26,296 nt of DNA from Mnemiopsis leidyi. Taxonomy: Eukaryota; Ctenophora; Tentaculata; Lobata; Bolinopsidae. The translations under genes and the position numbers were made by a program. The stretch lies in assembly GCA_000226015.1 (NCBI GenBank), contig JH154613.1:13835-40130 (forward strand), in the 5' to 3' direction. Shown piece after piece: positions 1 to 22,135 of this stretch. The notes under the pieces are model-generated. The model ran no database searches, had not been told where the DNA came from, and saw nothing but the letters and a program-made list of their open reading frames with translations. How positions within the stretch are numbered: the first letter of the stretch is position 1; every line of letters begins with the position of its first letter.

Positions 1-244
<244 letters not shown>

Positions 245-734
245 CTGGTCGGTACTCTATACATAAAACTTTTAAAGTTACTACTTGTACACGGTGTGTG
301 TATACTCACCTGCCTAACCACTTATCGCAACGCTGGTCCGATGACATGTGTTAAAACCACTCGTGTATCACGTCCATTGCAAGACGCACTTCACAGCAAC
401 TTCCAGGTAGAGTTAACGATATCCCTCCCTCTTCGGTGACGTCCAGTGTACATTCACTACATCGGATACATTACACGATTACACGCCAGATAATGTTCTC
501 ATAATACATGTGGTCCAGCTAGTAACCTCCGATTAGATCTACCCAGCACTAGACCTAACTCTGGATCAATGTCTGGGACGCTTGTCTGCTCCTTCATCCC
601 CTCCTACACCTATCATATCTCATCCTGGGGTCCTGTGTCTTCGCTGCATGATCCCTGACATACAATCCGGCTACCTTGATAGAAATATCTCGAGACAGCC
701 AGACTAGTATCGTTGTGTAGACTAAGTGCCGTGT

Positions 735-825
735 ATGTTTGTGTGTGTGTCTGACGTTTGTGTGTATCATGTGTGTGTAAGTGTGAGTGTGTGTCTGTAT
801 GTTCGTGCATTGTGTGTTGGGTCAA
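735..825. repeat. second, degenerate GT-rich tract
   Basis: Imperfect GTGTGT runs interrupted by TCTGACG, ATCATG and AAGTGAG. This looks like an older and more mutated version of the microsatellite at the left edge. No gene is visible on either strand between 245 and about 1,340; the open frames in this stretch (for example 767-1243 on the minus strand) show no family resemblance and partly read through the repeat. Confidence 0.75.
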
Positions 826-1074
826 GGGTGTGGTGTTGTATTTCCCGTCTATGATATGTATCTCTCAACTCCCCTGGCCCTACTACAGATATAGGTGTGG
901 ATTGTGTTACCAAGTACGTTACAACTCCAAGACCCTTATCCGGTCTGATCCTCAGCCAGTCTCTCTTCCTCCCCGTTTTTACCCAATTAAGAGGCCCGCG
1001 CTCGGCTCGCGATGTCATCAATTTGGACCGAGACAGGGATCCGGAGAGACCTGTCCTGGCTAATAGATACAAGA

Positions 1075-1082
1075 TCACGTGA
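1075..1082. promoter_or_regulatory. TCACGTGA palindrome (first of nine)
   Basis: Palindromic E-box TCACGTGA, the preferred site of MITF/TFE and USF-type bHLH-zip factors. Exact copies also lie at 1351, 4915, 4954, 9423, 10231, 10261, 12197 and 13616, all in the I-SMAD half of the window. Looser CACGTG sites occur at 2571, 9449, 10219, 11690, 12337, 13148, 14348 and 16757 and, thinly, at 23304, 23405, 25538 and 26164. Confidence 0.6.
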
Positions 1083-1344
1083 TGTAGATTGTAACAAAGA
1101 GTACAATAGAAGTGCTGCTGACTCTCTTCCCTCGCGGGACCAGTTCCCACTGACTGGCAGTACAAGATCTCGCGGCAAAGTTGGCCGGAATGCGGCACTT
1201 TCTTTTGTTCAGCTCTTGTCCTGACGCCTATCAGGGCCTCCATACACAGACTCTATTCAACCTCCTACCGTTTCTCCATCCCTCGATAAGTGGTTAGCTT
1301 CTCCTCTTCGCCTACCTGCCTTCTACTGCGTCAAGGTCGAGGGT

Positions 1345-1580
1345 AGCGTGTCACGTGATGGAAATACTAGGTTCCGATTGGTCAGTTTCCTTGCTGCTTC
1401 CTTCTGATTGGTTAGTTAACCAGCTAAAGACTAGTCCAGCCAGTCATCCTGACGTGTTGGCACCTTAGTTAACAGTATGTTTTGTTGTCCTCTGATGTGC
1501 TTCTTTGTTGGGGGAGTCTGTCTAATTATTTCAGTTAGTTATTGGTTCATTAAGACTCAGCATTGTAAGTCTAGACTGGC
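1345..1580 (+). promoter_or_regulatory. putative promoter/enhancer of the inhibitory SMAD gene
   Basis: Within about 235 bases are TCACGTGA (1351-1358), GATTGG at 1376 and again at 1406 (30 bases apart, a spacing common for NF-Y CCAAT pairs), a third ATTGG at 1541, and the palindrome GTCTAGAC (1569-1576). GTCTAGAC is the known high-affinity SMAD3/4 site and occurs in the vertebrate SMAD7 promoter, where it mediates negative feedback. The cluster lies about 1.2 kb before the first recognised SMAD exon. That it is the promoter is inference: no TATA box, start site or first exon could be tied to it. Confidence 0.4.
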
Positions 1581-1581
1581 A

Positions 1582-2757
1582 CATAAACATCGGACTTTCC
1601 TGGCTTTAATCATCATCTACCTGAGCTCGGTTAAAGACGCCGCCCATTCCAGAGAGATCTGTGATTCAAAGTGTTCTCGTTAACAGATAATTAGATACGG
1701 CTACTGATTTGATCGGCTGCCTCGTTACCATCGTGAGTAGGGCCGGAATCTAATGATCGTTCTGCGAGATACCACATTGAGGGCTAATGACTAACAGTAC
1801 CATTCCTTGATCCTTCACGCTTTTGACGATCCCGATTCCTGAAAGAAAGCCTCAAAGAACAAGCCAGTTTTAAGTAGATGACAACGCGCCTTAACATTAA
1901 GCGTATACAATGGATTTGTATCTTTTGTCCATTATCATCTCATAGGCGTATACAGTAGAATGTAGTATTACAGATCAACATTAGATGAGAGTTAGACAGG
2001 GCGCCCGTAAATCATAAAGCGGCTTTTTCATCACATCAAACAATTACAACCATCCCAATGTATCGAAATGTGACTGATCTCCTGGCCTCCGATAGTCCGC
2101 TGTCCAGTACAAAGGTCGAAGAAGAGCTGCTGCACCAGGCGCGCGGAACCCCCAGATCATGATAAAGCTGTAGAAGATCGACCAGATGTAGGAAGTAGGA
2201 GGCACAGATAGACATTTAGAAACCTGTAGATGTTTCGTCCTGGTGGAGAAGGTTGGAGAGAGCGCCATTTAACTGAGATCTCTCTGATATGAACCCTTAC
2301 AAATTGTCAATACTAAGGGCCCTTGAATAAAAAGAATTAGCTTACGTTGTTATCTAATGCTCGATAAACTAGCGGTCCTACCTAAACACCTTGTGGTAGG
2401 ACTAAAGATCCTGCCATAAACTTGCATTGTATTTTATCTGAACTTTACCGCTTATCTTTACCGCAAACTGGGTGTCATTATATAGGGACGAAAGATCCCG
2501 CAATGAAACTTCCAAACAATAAAGCTGTCTGTCAATATTGGAGCACGTTCATAACACACCAGCCACGATCCACGTGATCATAAACAGCGTCTTAATGCAA
2601 AATAGTCCAAATTGATTGTTCTCCTTCGACGAAATCAAAGTTTTCCCTAACTTCAAAAATCCAATTCATTATTTAATGATTAGCAGACCATGAAAGTGAA
2701 AAATCGCTAGCTTTCATCCTTATTCTCCATAGAATCTAACTCGGGATTTCTCCTCAG
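1582..2757 (+). other. upstream stretch expected to hold, but not showing, the first SMAD exon
   Basis: I looked for an ATG-led exon ending in phase 0 with a good donor and found none I trust. A 34-codon frame opens at ATG 2058-2060. It could end at a weak GTCGAA donor (about 2105) in phase 0, which fits the next exon, but its sequence has no SMAD likeness. A strong GTGAGT donor at 1733 closes a frame with no ATG. A GGCGCC palindrome, the core of GC-rich BMP-SMAD sites, lies at 2000-2005. The true first exon may lie here unrecognised, or left of the window. Confidence 0.35.
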
Positions 2758-15295
<12,538 letters not shown>

Positions 15296-15343
15296 CACCA
15301 CGGTACGTTAATCGTATCTAACTGCGCTCCAAAAGGTCCCCTC

Positions 15344-15349
15344 AATAAA
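15344..15349 (+). terminator. AATAAA polyadenylation signal of the I-SMAD gene
   Basis: AATAAA stands 49 bases after the stop codon on the same strand, the only canonical signal close downstream. It implies a very short 3' UTR. A TTTTTTTGTAATG stretch further on (about 15530) is too distant for this signal. Confidence 0.55.
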
Positions 15350-15561
15350 AAGTTAAAATTAAAGTGAAACCGGAAGTGTATTCAACAAATCTGTAGGATT
15401 CCTGACTCTAGTTTACCTGACTTGAAGTTTGAACTCATGGGACCCAAAGTCATGCAAGAAAATGTAATTGTTACTCATGCCGCATCTGTTTTGCTGCATC
15501 TTGGTGTCTGCTACAGTATGTTTTGATGTTTTTTTGTAATGCATTGTTTGACAGAAACTGC

Positions 15562-15567
15562 TGGAAT
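15562..15567. repeat. target-site duplication, left copy
   Basis: TGGAAT directly abutting the left terminal inverted repeat; its identical partner is at 16739-16744. Confidence 0.75.
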
Positions 15568-16738
15568 GGGGTGACCGACAACTTCACCACATGATTGGCA
15601 GTTCCCACACCCTTAACAGGGTACCCAATCAATTTGACAGGTCGCCGGATCTGGTGACCTTCTGAAACGACAACTTCACCACAAGATCAGGTGTCCAACT
15701 TCACCACAGATTCTGAATTGTAGATTGGAGATTATGTCCGTGTTTTTGTCCCGATCCAGTATTTCTGATTCGAAATCAAACTGGATGTAGATTAAAATAA
15801 GTAAAATTGGCCTCAAAAAGGCTTTTAAAATGCAAATTATTTTATCATATCCTTACAGTTACTACGAATAATTATAATATACTCTTAGATCGAAACTAAT
15901 AGTAATATAACATCTAAACTCTGGTGACCGACAAATCTCGCACCCCGATATGGCTTAGATAACTTGAATACTTTAAATCGGCATCCAAAGTTATGGTGAA
16001 ATTATTGATCCAGGATCACATTTGGTTTAATGATGGACCTGCACTATAAGGGTCCCATCAGCGGACCGCATTCTGAATCGGAATCACGTCAACGTTTGCA
16101 TCCAAAAGCGTGGTCACGTCCTCCTATGCAGGGTCAGATCCCGTATCGGACCTCCTTGTAGGCCTATAACAGGGCTCGAGTAACCCGGCTGCACGCTGGA
16201 GCTCAGATCATCTGGGGCACAGCATGCGACCAGCAACACGCTTGTTAGCTATGGAACAATGTATATAAGGTGAAGGAATGGTCAGTCATGGTTCAGCAAA
16301 TTAGTCGACAGTCAGCATGGAACGAAGCTTCTCCTTACTATAGATGGACATCGCTATTCCCGACGATCAGACAGGGAGACGCTGGTGACATCCTACTAGA
16401 TATGTCAGAAGTACAGAAGTCAGAAGTGCTCCCCTGCACTCTGCAGTTACCCTCCTTAAAGAAGATTTTACTTTACTCACCAACCAGAAACCACACTCTC
16501 ACCTACCCATAATTCATACAGTCCCTTAGGAAGGCTGCTAACCAGCACATATCAGCTATCCAGAACATCCTTTATCCAGAACGTCCAATTATCTTTAACT
16601 CAAGGGTCACATGATTTGTGGTGAAGTTGTCGTTGTGGTGAAGTTGTCGTTTGAAAGTTAACAAGATCTATTGATTGGGTACCCAATCAACTGATCGATC
16701 CACCCTGTCAATCATGTGGTGAAGTTGTCCGGCAGCCC
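15568..16738. mobile_element. non-autonomous DNA transposon (MITE-like), 1,171 bp
   Basis: The ends are inverted copies: GGGGTGACC-GACAACTTC at the left and the complement of GGGCTGCCG-GACAACTTC at the right, with GACAACTTCACCACATGAT shared by both. Further in, both arms carry GGGTACCCAATCA (left about 15619; right about 16677) and extra inward copies of CGACAACTTCACCACA, so the arms extend 100-150 bases with subterminal repeats. TGGAAT flanks it directly on each side (15562-15567 and 16739-16744), a 6-bp target-site duplication. The interior has no transposase-like frame; an 80-codon frame at 16270-16512 is unrecognised. A TATATAAGG lies near 16261. I cannot assign the superfamily. Confidence 0.85.
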
Positions 16739-16744
16739 TGGAAT
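16739..16744. repeat. target-site duplication, right copy
   Basis: TGGAAT directly abutting the right terminal inverted repeat, matching 15562-15567. A seventh base (G) would also match if the left end is counted one base later. Confidence 0.75.
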
Positions 16745-16966
16745 GACGTCATCAATCACGTGTCACCTGCGTGTAAGCTGGCTAGATTCATGTTCAACTC
16801 ATTTTCAACTTTCTACGGACTGGAGTGTGGGTTGCTGTTAATATTTTCAAGTTAAATTAAGTGCTAGTTTTATTTATTTAAAGCTGCGTGACCAAACTGC
16901 GTTTTGGCTCACAATGCAGTAGTATTTGTATATTTTTGTTCAGATATATGTGTAATGAATGATCGA

Positions 16967-17126
16967 TGAAACGTTCCGAAGCTACTAAAAGGCAGGGTGA
17001 GGAGATACCGTTAAGCGGTTATCGTAGTCTGATCTACGATCTGGTCGGGTCCAGGTCGTACCTTAGACGGGAGGAATTCGCTTGTCCGGGAATCAGTCTG
17101 ACAGGTTGCTGCGGATGAACGTTTCA
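16967..17126. other. 160-nt multi-hairpin element of unknown nature
   Basis: TGAAACGTTC at 16967-16976 is the exact complement of GAACGTTTCA at 17117-17126, with CG/CG continuing inside. Within this closing stem lie three adjacent small hairpins: ACCG-TTAAG-CGGT (17007-17019), ATCGTAG-TCTGAT-CTACGAT (17021-17040, seven pairs) and CTGG-TCGGGT-CCAG (17041-17054). The layout resembles a multibranched structured RNA, but a small foldback transposon is equally possible. No tRNA A or B box or known RNA family is recognised. Confidence 0.4.
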
Positions 17127-18930
17127 TTCATTGATACGGGTTCAAGAATCGACGGGGATGGGGGAAATAATTCGGCGCGTTTTTAACATTGTCAGCTAAC
17201 TAATGATCGTAATTTTGTGAGAAAATCCGCCGTCTCCCTCATCCCGGTTTGTTCCCCAACAAATTTTCAAAGGTTTAGGAGTCTTGTATCAAGACCACTC
17301 CTTTTATATTGATAATCATAGTAATGCCAACTAATCGTGTTAAAAAGTGTGTTTGTGGTTAACGGAGATAACTCAGTGTAGTCTCGACTTGGACCTTACA
17401 TGCTACTGTGACAGAATTAAAAGACTTAATAACTTTAAGTTTTGAAGATTTCAAGATTAAGTTTGCACCGGGAGGTCTTCTTGGTTTTGAGCCCTAGGAT
17501 AATGTTTCGGAGTATCAACTAATCCTGGCACGGATGGTTGATCATTAAATGTATTAGTCGAATGATTGCAATTGACATTTCTCACCAAAGACTATCTTTT
17601 TCTTAATCATTATATTTCTTCATTTGATGGAATCAACATTAATACACTGTTCAAGTAAAATAGGTGCTAAAAAGAAATAACGGCAGAAACTTTGCGTAAG
17701 TTCATATTGTTTTGAGATGGGAGATTCTAAATAATTGTACTATGTGCATACAAGAAATCACCAGTTTATTTTCACTAATTTTCGCTTGCTTTCTGTCACA
17801 AATGTAATATACAAGTTCAGCCAATATCGAAAACCCTAAAATTATTTCCATTGTTTTGTAACATGTAAATTAATTTTGATGAATTTGCACGGGAAAATAT
17901 ATTATCATCATTAATGCTGTCTATAAATCACGATGCTTTTTGATGCCACGATCTACACAGTTCATAACTTCCACAATTTTTACCTCTCAGTCTGAAACTG
18001 TCCATTTGCCAAATTTCTGATAAAAACTGTTAATCCGAAAATTACCGACATGCTGGAAAGCTAGTATGCAAAAAACATTTCCAGGAGTAAAATAGCTGAA
18101 GTTGAACTTGAAGTTGAGTGGATATCATTTAGTTTTGTCTGTTGTTTGTTCATCGTTCGTGCATTGTTGTCGTTCAACGGTTAAAATCGTTCTCAGCAGT
18201 TCACGTTGGCAGTTCTTCGTTATTAAAGCTCATGTTTCTGTTGCTATTTCCATGTTTAATAACAAAATTAATGCTTTATTTTGCTCTACATTGATTATAA
18301 TGGAGTGTTTTAATTCTATTCTACCGAGTTTCCGCATTTCCGACGACAATCTAAAGTACTTTGCCACACAAAAGCTATTCAATTTCAACAATCAAAGATG
18401 GTAAATATAAATTAGATCTGTCCTACTCCTTAGTTCAAACAAACAGCCTGTACCAAGCACCCACCACAAAAACAATGAGTACCGCTACCAGCTTTATTAA
18501 TATATGACCAAATAGTCAAATACTTCAGTAGGACTCAGACAATTCACTTTGACCCTCGTTTAGACCCCCATTCAAACGACCTGCGTTCTCGACCTTCACA
18601 AAGCAACTAAGGACCCGACTATATTCAATTTTATCTGATCAGATTTTCTTATGGTACCAATTATTGTAAATTATGACGAGATTGCCAAAAAGCCAAAGCC
18701 CGCCGCAGGCATGCCCCGAGATCACCTGTCCAGAATTGAACATGCTTCAACTTCAAGCTTGCTAATGCTTTGCCATTAGCCCTGATTCAAGTTCAACCTT
18801 GTTCATTTCGAATGCCCAGGCCCAACCGTGTTTAAGTCCAACTGCAAAGCCAATACCCCGCCCTTACCTGGCGCTGCGTGGCTCTCTCTACTGACCCAAT
18901 AAATACTGAGGTCCCCAGGCAACCCTTCCC
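17127..18930. other. AT-rich stretch without a recognised gene
   Basis: Both strands were read for splice-bordered coding segments and none was found. A 100-codon frame at 18102-18404 opens on a non-ATG codon and has no family likeness. Several CAAGTTCAAC-type motifs in both orientations lie around 18735-18805. Confidence 0.55.
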
Positions 18931-19145
18931 CAACCGTGTCTAACTACAAGACCCTGCCCCTGCCATGTCCAACTACAAGACCCTGCCCCAACCGCGTGTC
19001 CAACTACAAGACCCTGCCCCAACCGTGTCCAACTACAAGACCCTGCCCCAACCGTGTCCAACTACAAGACCCTGCCCCAACCGTGTCCAACTACAAGACC
19101 CTGCCTCAACCGTGTCCAACTGCAACTCCAGACCTTGTTCCAACC
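18930..19145. repeat. 29-bp minisatellite, about seven copies
   Basis: Tandem unit with core CCGTGTCCAACTACAAGA followed by CCCTGCCCCAA. Central copies from about 19018 to 19110 are nearly identical. The outer copies diverge (CCATGTCC, GCGTGTCC, TAACTACAAG, and a last copy with an insertion). Because 29 is not a multiple of three, each frame gives the same peptide shifted, which explains the open frames seen here. C-rich on the plus strand. Confidence 0.92.
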
Positions 19146-19199
19146 GTGTCGGTGTATGTAATAGCCCTATCCAAGTCCAACCCCTAGCCCTACTGGTGT

Positions 19200-19670
19200 G
19201 GCCTGGTTTTCGTGTCCTATGATTTTACCTCGTCAAAGCGCTAAGAAGTTTGTCTCTGACTCATAATAAAATTTCCTCGATCAACTCGATCAATTTCCTT
19301 CATCAATAAAAAAGACACGATCAATAAAAATTTGAAAATCAATAATGATAAAAAATACAATCCCATTTGATAAAGCCCTCAACCAACAAGTCGGTTGCAA
19401 CTGTGCCTTGTAATGTTGACAACACCTCGACAACTTGTAATGCATCAAGTGATTCAGAAATAACTGAATAACTGATTCTGTCAACGAACATGATAATTGA
19501 TAATGATGCCTTAAAATGGTTACAATGTTATATGTTTGAGTTATATGTTTCAATGTTACATGTTTTTAGTTGAACTTTATTAAGATAAAATGGCAAAACA
19601 AAAACAACCAAAACAAAAACATTAAACAACAAATCAAATTATGGATGACTTCAAAATTTTCTAATCCCTT
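19200..19670. other. intergenic, no gene recognised
   Basis: AT-rich sequence between the minisatellite and the 3' end of the CAP gene. An 87-codon frame at 19290-19553 (minus) has no recognisable features. Confidence 0.5.
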
Positions 19671-19673
19671 TAA

Positions 19674-19679
19674 TTTATT
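19674..19679 (-). terminator. AATAAA polyadenylation signal, CAP gene
   Basis: TTTATT on the plus strand reads AATAAA on the minus strand, about 160 bases after the CAP stop codon. It is a plausible 3' end with no competing canonical signal between it and the stop. Confidence 0.45.
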
Positions 19680-19839
19680 GTTTAATGCCTACGTTTCAAT
19701 TTGTGTATCTGATGTATGAAAGATGAAAATTGGAAGTGATCAGCCGATCATGGATCAGGAATAATATTCTTCCAGGGTTTACTATCTGCATCCGAAACTG
19801 CGATGACTGCGAGACTTTACCCTTTTTTAGACTAAGAGT

Positions 19840-19977
19840 CTACAAAGGTGGGGGGACGTTATCCTCGAATTCTCCCTTGTAGTTTCCGGGCGGCGAGTAG
19901 TTACAACTGACGTAGATTTTCCCAGCACTGGACTTTGCCATACCGCACCCTACTTTCCTCGTGTCTTTCCAGATCAG
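19840..19977 (-). CDS. CAP gene exon 4 (stop)
   Basis: Acceptor CTATTTTTAG; 45 codons then TAG at 19842-19840. LIWKDTRKVGCGMAKSS completes the CAP1 motif, IYVSCNYSPPGNYKG is the CAP2 motif, and EFEDNVPPPL is the GAPR-1-like end. Two Cys (GCG, VSC) could pair. Confidence 0.95.
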   Translation of the reverse strand: MIWKDTRKVGCGMAKSSAGKIYVSCNYSPPGNYKGEFEDNVPPPL

Positions 19978-21280
19978 CTAAAAATAGTTATATTTCTGAC
20001 TTCGATGTGATAAAACTTTTTTAAACGTCATTCCACCGTTGCATTAATACAATTACAAGTACAGAACATTTTTATTCTATCATCTAGGTCTATAGGTGTC
20101 AGTGTTACAATTGTCTAGGTGTCAGTGTTACTTGGCCTTATTAAAATTCATTAAGAATAGGAATACTAATTTATAATTATAGAGTCTCATTTGCAATGGC
20201 GCCATTTAAACGGCGCCTTGCCAGTGTCGCCATCGTGACAGATCACTATATACGCGACAGCCCCGTTGTCGCCAAAAACTTTAAGTTTACATTGGTAGTG
20301 GTAGTGTTAATGTTATACTATACGTGGCACCATTGACGCCAATGACGCAAATCAGATTTTTCTACTTCAGCTTCAAGTTCATTAAGTGTCTACATTGAAC
20401 ATGGTGCTTTGGTGGTTGTACTTGCACTATGGGTCTCAAGTTAATTAAAATTGAATTCATACTTATGGGCTATGGCAATAGCGCTAGTCAACTCGTCACG
20501 CCTTCACCCACGATCACAACATGAACAAGTTATTCCTAAAACCATTAAAAACCACGACCGAGCAAAACCACTACCTGAGTAAAGTGACCAGTGCTGTGTC
20601 CAAACGTGGGATTATTGAAGTCGTAATCTTTGATTTCGTCGTACCATTTTTCAACAGCAAGCTTGGGCACCTTTCCCTCCGGCCACCCAAACGCGTAGTA
20701 AAGGTTTTCTCCCAGGCTGAAATAAAAAGTTATTTGACTGTGAAGTGCTTAAGTATAAAAGTACACAGAGTCTGTTGTTATCAGTACAGCTTGGCCTCAG
20801 GAAACAGTTTGCTTGAAACTGGAGTATCGCATTTAATTAATTTAAAGTCCTACCCTTGATCTCCAGCGTTGCTATGGTAAAACTTGTCTTCTGCTGCTAG
20901 ATGCTTGGCCCACTGAGTGGCAGTGTTTTCAAGTCCGGTGTCCCACTGCAGTGCTCCAACTCCGTGCTTCGCCCGTTCTTCGTTAGTGGTCTCCAATATC
21001 TTTTCTTGGAAAGTCTTCCCTCTCTCCACCAGGTGAAGAGCACTGTGAATTTGAAAACTTAAAAATTATTATATTCATCTTAAACTTGATAATGATAGAT
21101 GTGAAACCTCAAGCCCACTGGAAACAAAAGAACTGGAAGCAAAATCAAAAATTCTCATAACAATGATACTAATAGTTTTAGTTACCTTTTAGTCCTTACT
21201 TTGCCATATGCCGAAATAAAACCTATAAGATTTGTCACAAACAGCAGGGCCAACCACTTTGCAGCTGATTTCTTTAGCAT
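19840..21280 (-). CDS. secreted CAP-superfamily protein (GAPR-1/PR-1-like), complete, 4 exons
   Basis: Exons 21280-21186, 21042-20854, 20716-20575 and 19977-19840 have GT-AG borders and join in one frame: 187 residues plus TAG. Residues 1-24 are a signal peptide (MLKKS, hydrophobic core LALLFV..LIGFISA, likely cut before YGK). Residues about 48-185 are the CAP domain: NEERAKHGVGALQWD, WAKHL, then the putative His-Glu-Glu-His metal site (YHSN, LGENL, YDEIKDYDF, STGHFTQLIWK). The ending NYKGEFEDN-VPPPL resembles GAPR-1 (GLIPR2), whose ending is very similar. GAPR-1 lacks a signal peptide and is lipidated on Golgi membranes; this one should be exported. It has no Cys-rich C-terminal domain, so it is not a full CRISP. 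Role unknown: CAP proteins bind lipids or act extracellularly in defence or venom. It lies 443 bases downstream of a ShK-like peptide gene on the same strand. Confidence 0.92.
20093..20131. repeat. short tandem duplication in a CAP intron
   Basis: TAGGTGTCAGTGTTAC occurs at 20093-20108 and again at 20116-20131, period 23. It lies in the intron between CAP exons 3 and 4. GGCGCC occurs twice nearby within about 20195-20216. Confidence 0.8.
20575..20716 (-). CDS. CAP gene exon 3
   Basis: Acceptor TTTATTTCAG; first base C completes Gly. It encodes LGENLYY, KWYDEIKDYDFNNP and the CAP1 signature GHSTGHFTQ. Ends at a codon border, CAG|gtagtg. An overlapping 112-codon plus-strand frame is a shadow of this exon. 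Confidence 0.95.
20854..21042 (-). CDS. CAP gene exon 2
   Basis: Acceptor AATTCACAG; the first base T completes Ser with AG of exon 1. It encodes the first CAP helices (EKILETTNEERAKHGVGALQ) and the metal-site His in FYHSN. Ends CAAGG|gtagga in phase 2. Confidence 0.92.
21186..21280 (-). CDS. CAP gene exon 1 (signal peptide)
   Basis: ATG at 21280-21278, 31 codons plus AG, donor AAAAG|gtaact, phase 2. Basic start LKK, hydrophobic core, AYG cleavage region. It is chosen over any upstream start because the signal peptide begins directly at this Met. Confidence 0.85.
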
Positions 21281-21723
21281 ATTTAGGATGAATCCCCCTA
21301 AGATTTTCAAAATATCAATTTAAAAAATTTAATAAACAATTTCATAATAACCTTTCAGCAATTTTAAAGCAATAGTTGTAGAAGTTGTAATAGATCTTAA
21401 TACTGTGAACTTTAACGCTGAAGAGCTGAACTCACACATTAAAACAATTATGGACCAATTAATATGCGTTAATTAGAATACAGAATAGTTCTGTTTCACT
21501 GTTATGTTTGTTTTTCTATAAGAATACGTAAATATGCCAGATTAAAATAAAAATGCCCAGAAAAGGAATAAAATTTTAAGTTAAAAGAATCACTGTCATA
21601 ATTGAAGTATATAAGATCAAACACCGGCCAAACTGGAGCGACAATTTATAAAACCTGCGATGGCTTTGATCATCATGATGAACATATAAAGTACGCCCAA
21701 ATTTAAGAAAAGTCCAACTTCAA

Positions 21724-22135
21724 TCAGCAAAGTTTGCAAGTAAATTTGCACTCTGCCCTAACTTTTTGACCGATGTTATCGTCAGTGACACAGAATCTGC
21801 TAAACATGGCACAGTTTTTGGTGGGATCTTGGGAACTGCTAGACGTTAACTTGTCAGAGCAGTCATCTTCAGCTCCTCGTCTTGCTCTTCGGTTTCGGCC
21901 GAATTTAATCATTTTAAGATATTTTATCCCTTTCTTTTGATCATCCACTCTTATTTGACTGATCGGTGATAGTTTTACGAGACGTTTCTCTTCAATAAGC
22001 TGACTGTGACTTAGTGACCTGAGATTGTAAATGTTAATCGAATTTATTTGCTTTTTCACCATATTATGAAACCTTAGATCTAGCCCAGGCAGCATTGGAT
22101 TTGGCCACCATGTTTTGATTTCTGTGGTCTCGTGT
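21724..22135 (-). CDS. ShK-like gene exon 2 (propeptide, cleavage site, cysteine domain)
   Basis: Acceptor ATGAACTGAG ends at 22136 (plus coordinates), after a TCTTTTTT run. Only this acceptor of three nearby AGs gives the open frame in phase 2. It ends TGA at 21726-21724. All six Cys of the domain are in the last 45 codons. Confidence 0.75.

Noticed and set aside
767..1243. 158-codon minus-strand open frame
   Set aside because: Ends in reverse-read GT repeat (His-Thr rich); no likeness to a family.
2058..2105. ATG-led frame as first I-SMAD exon
   Set aside because: Phase 0 would fit, but the donor is weak and the peptide has no SMAD N-terminal features.
2044..2268. Minus-strand 74-codon frame with hydrophobic stretch
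   Set aside because: Looked briefly like a membrane segment; no splice borders or family pattern.
18936..19222. Repeat-peptide frames
   Set aside because: The same 29-bp minisatellite read in shifted frames; not a repeat protein.
20521..20859. 112-codon plus-strand frame
   Set aside because: Antisense shadow of CAP exon 3.
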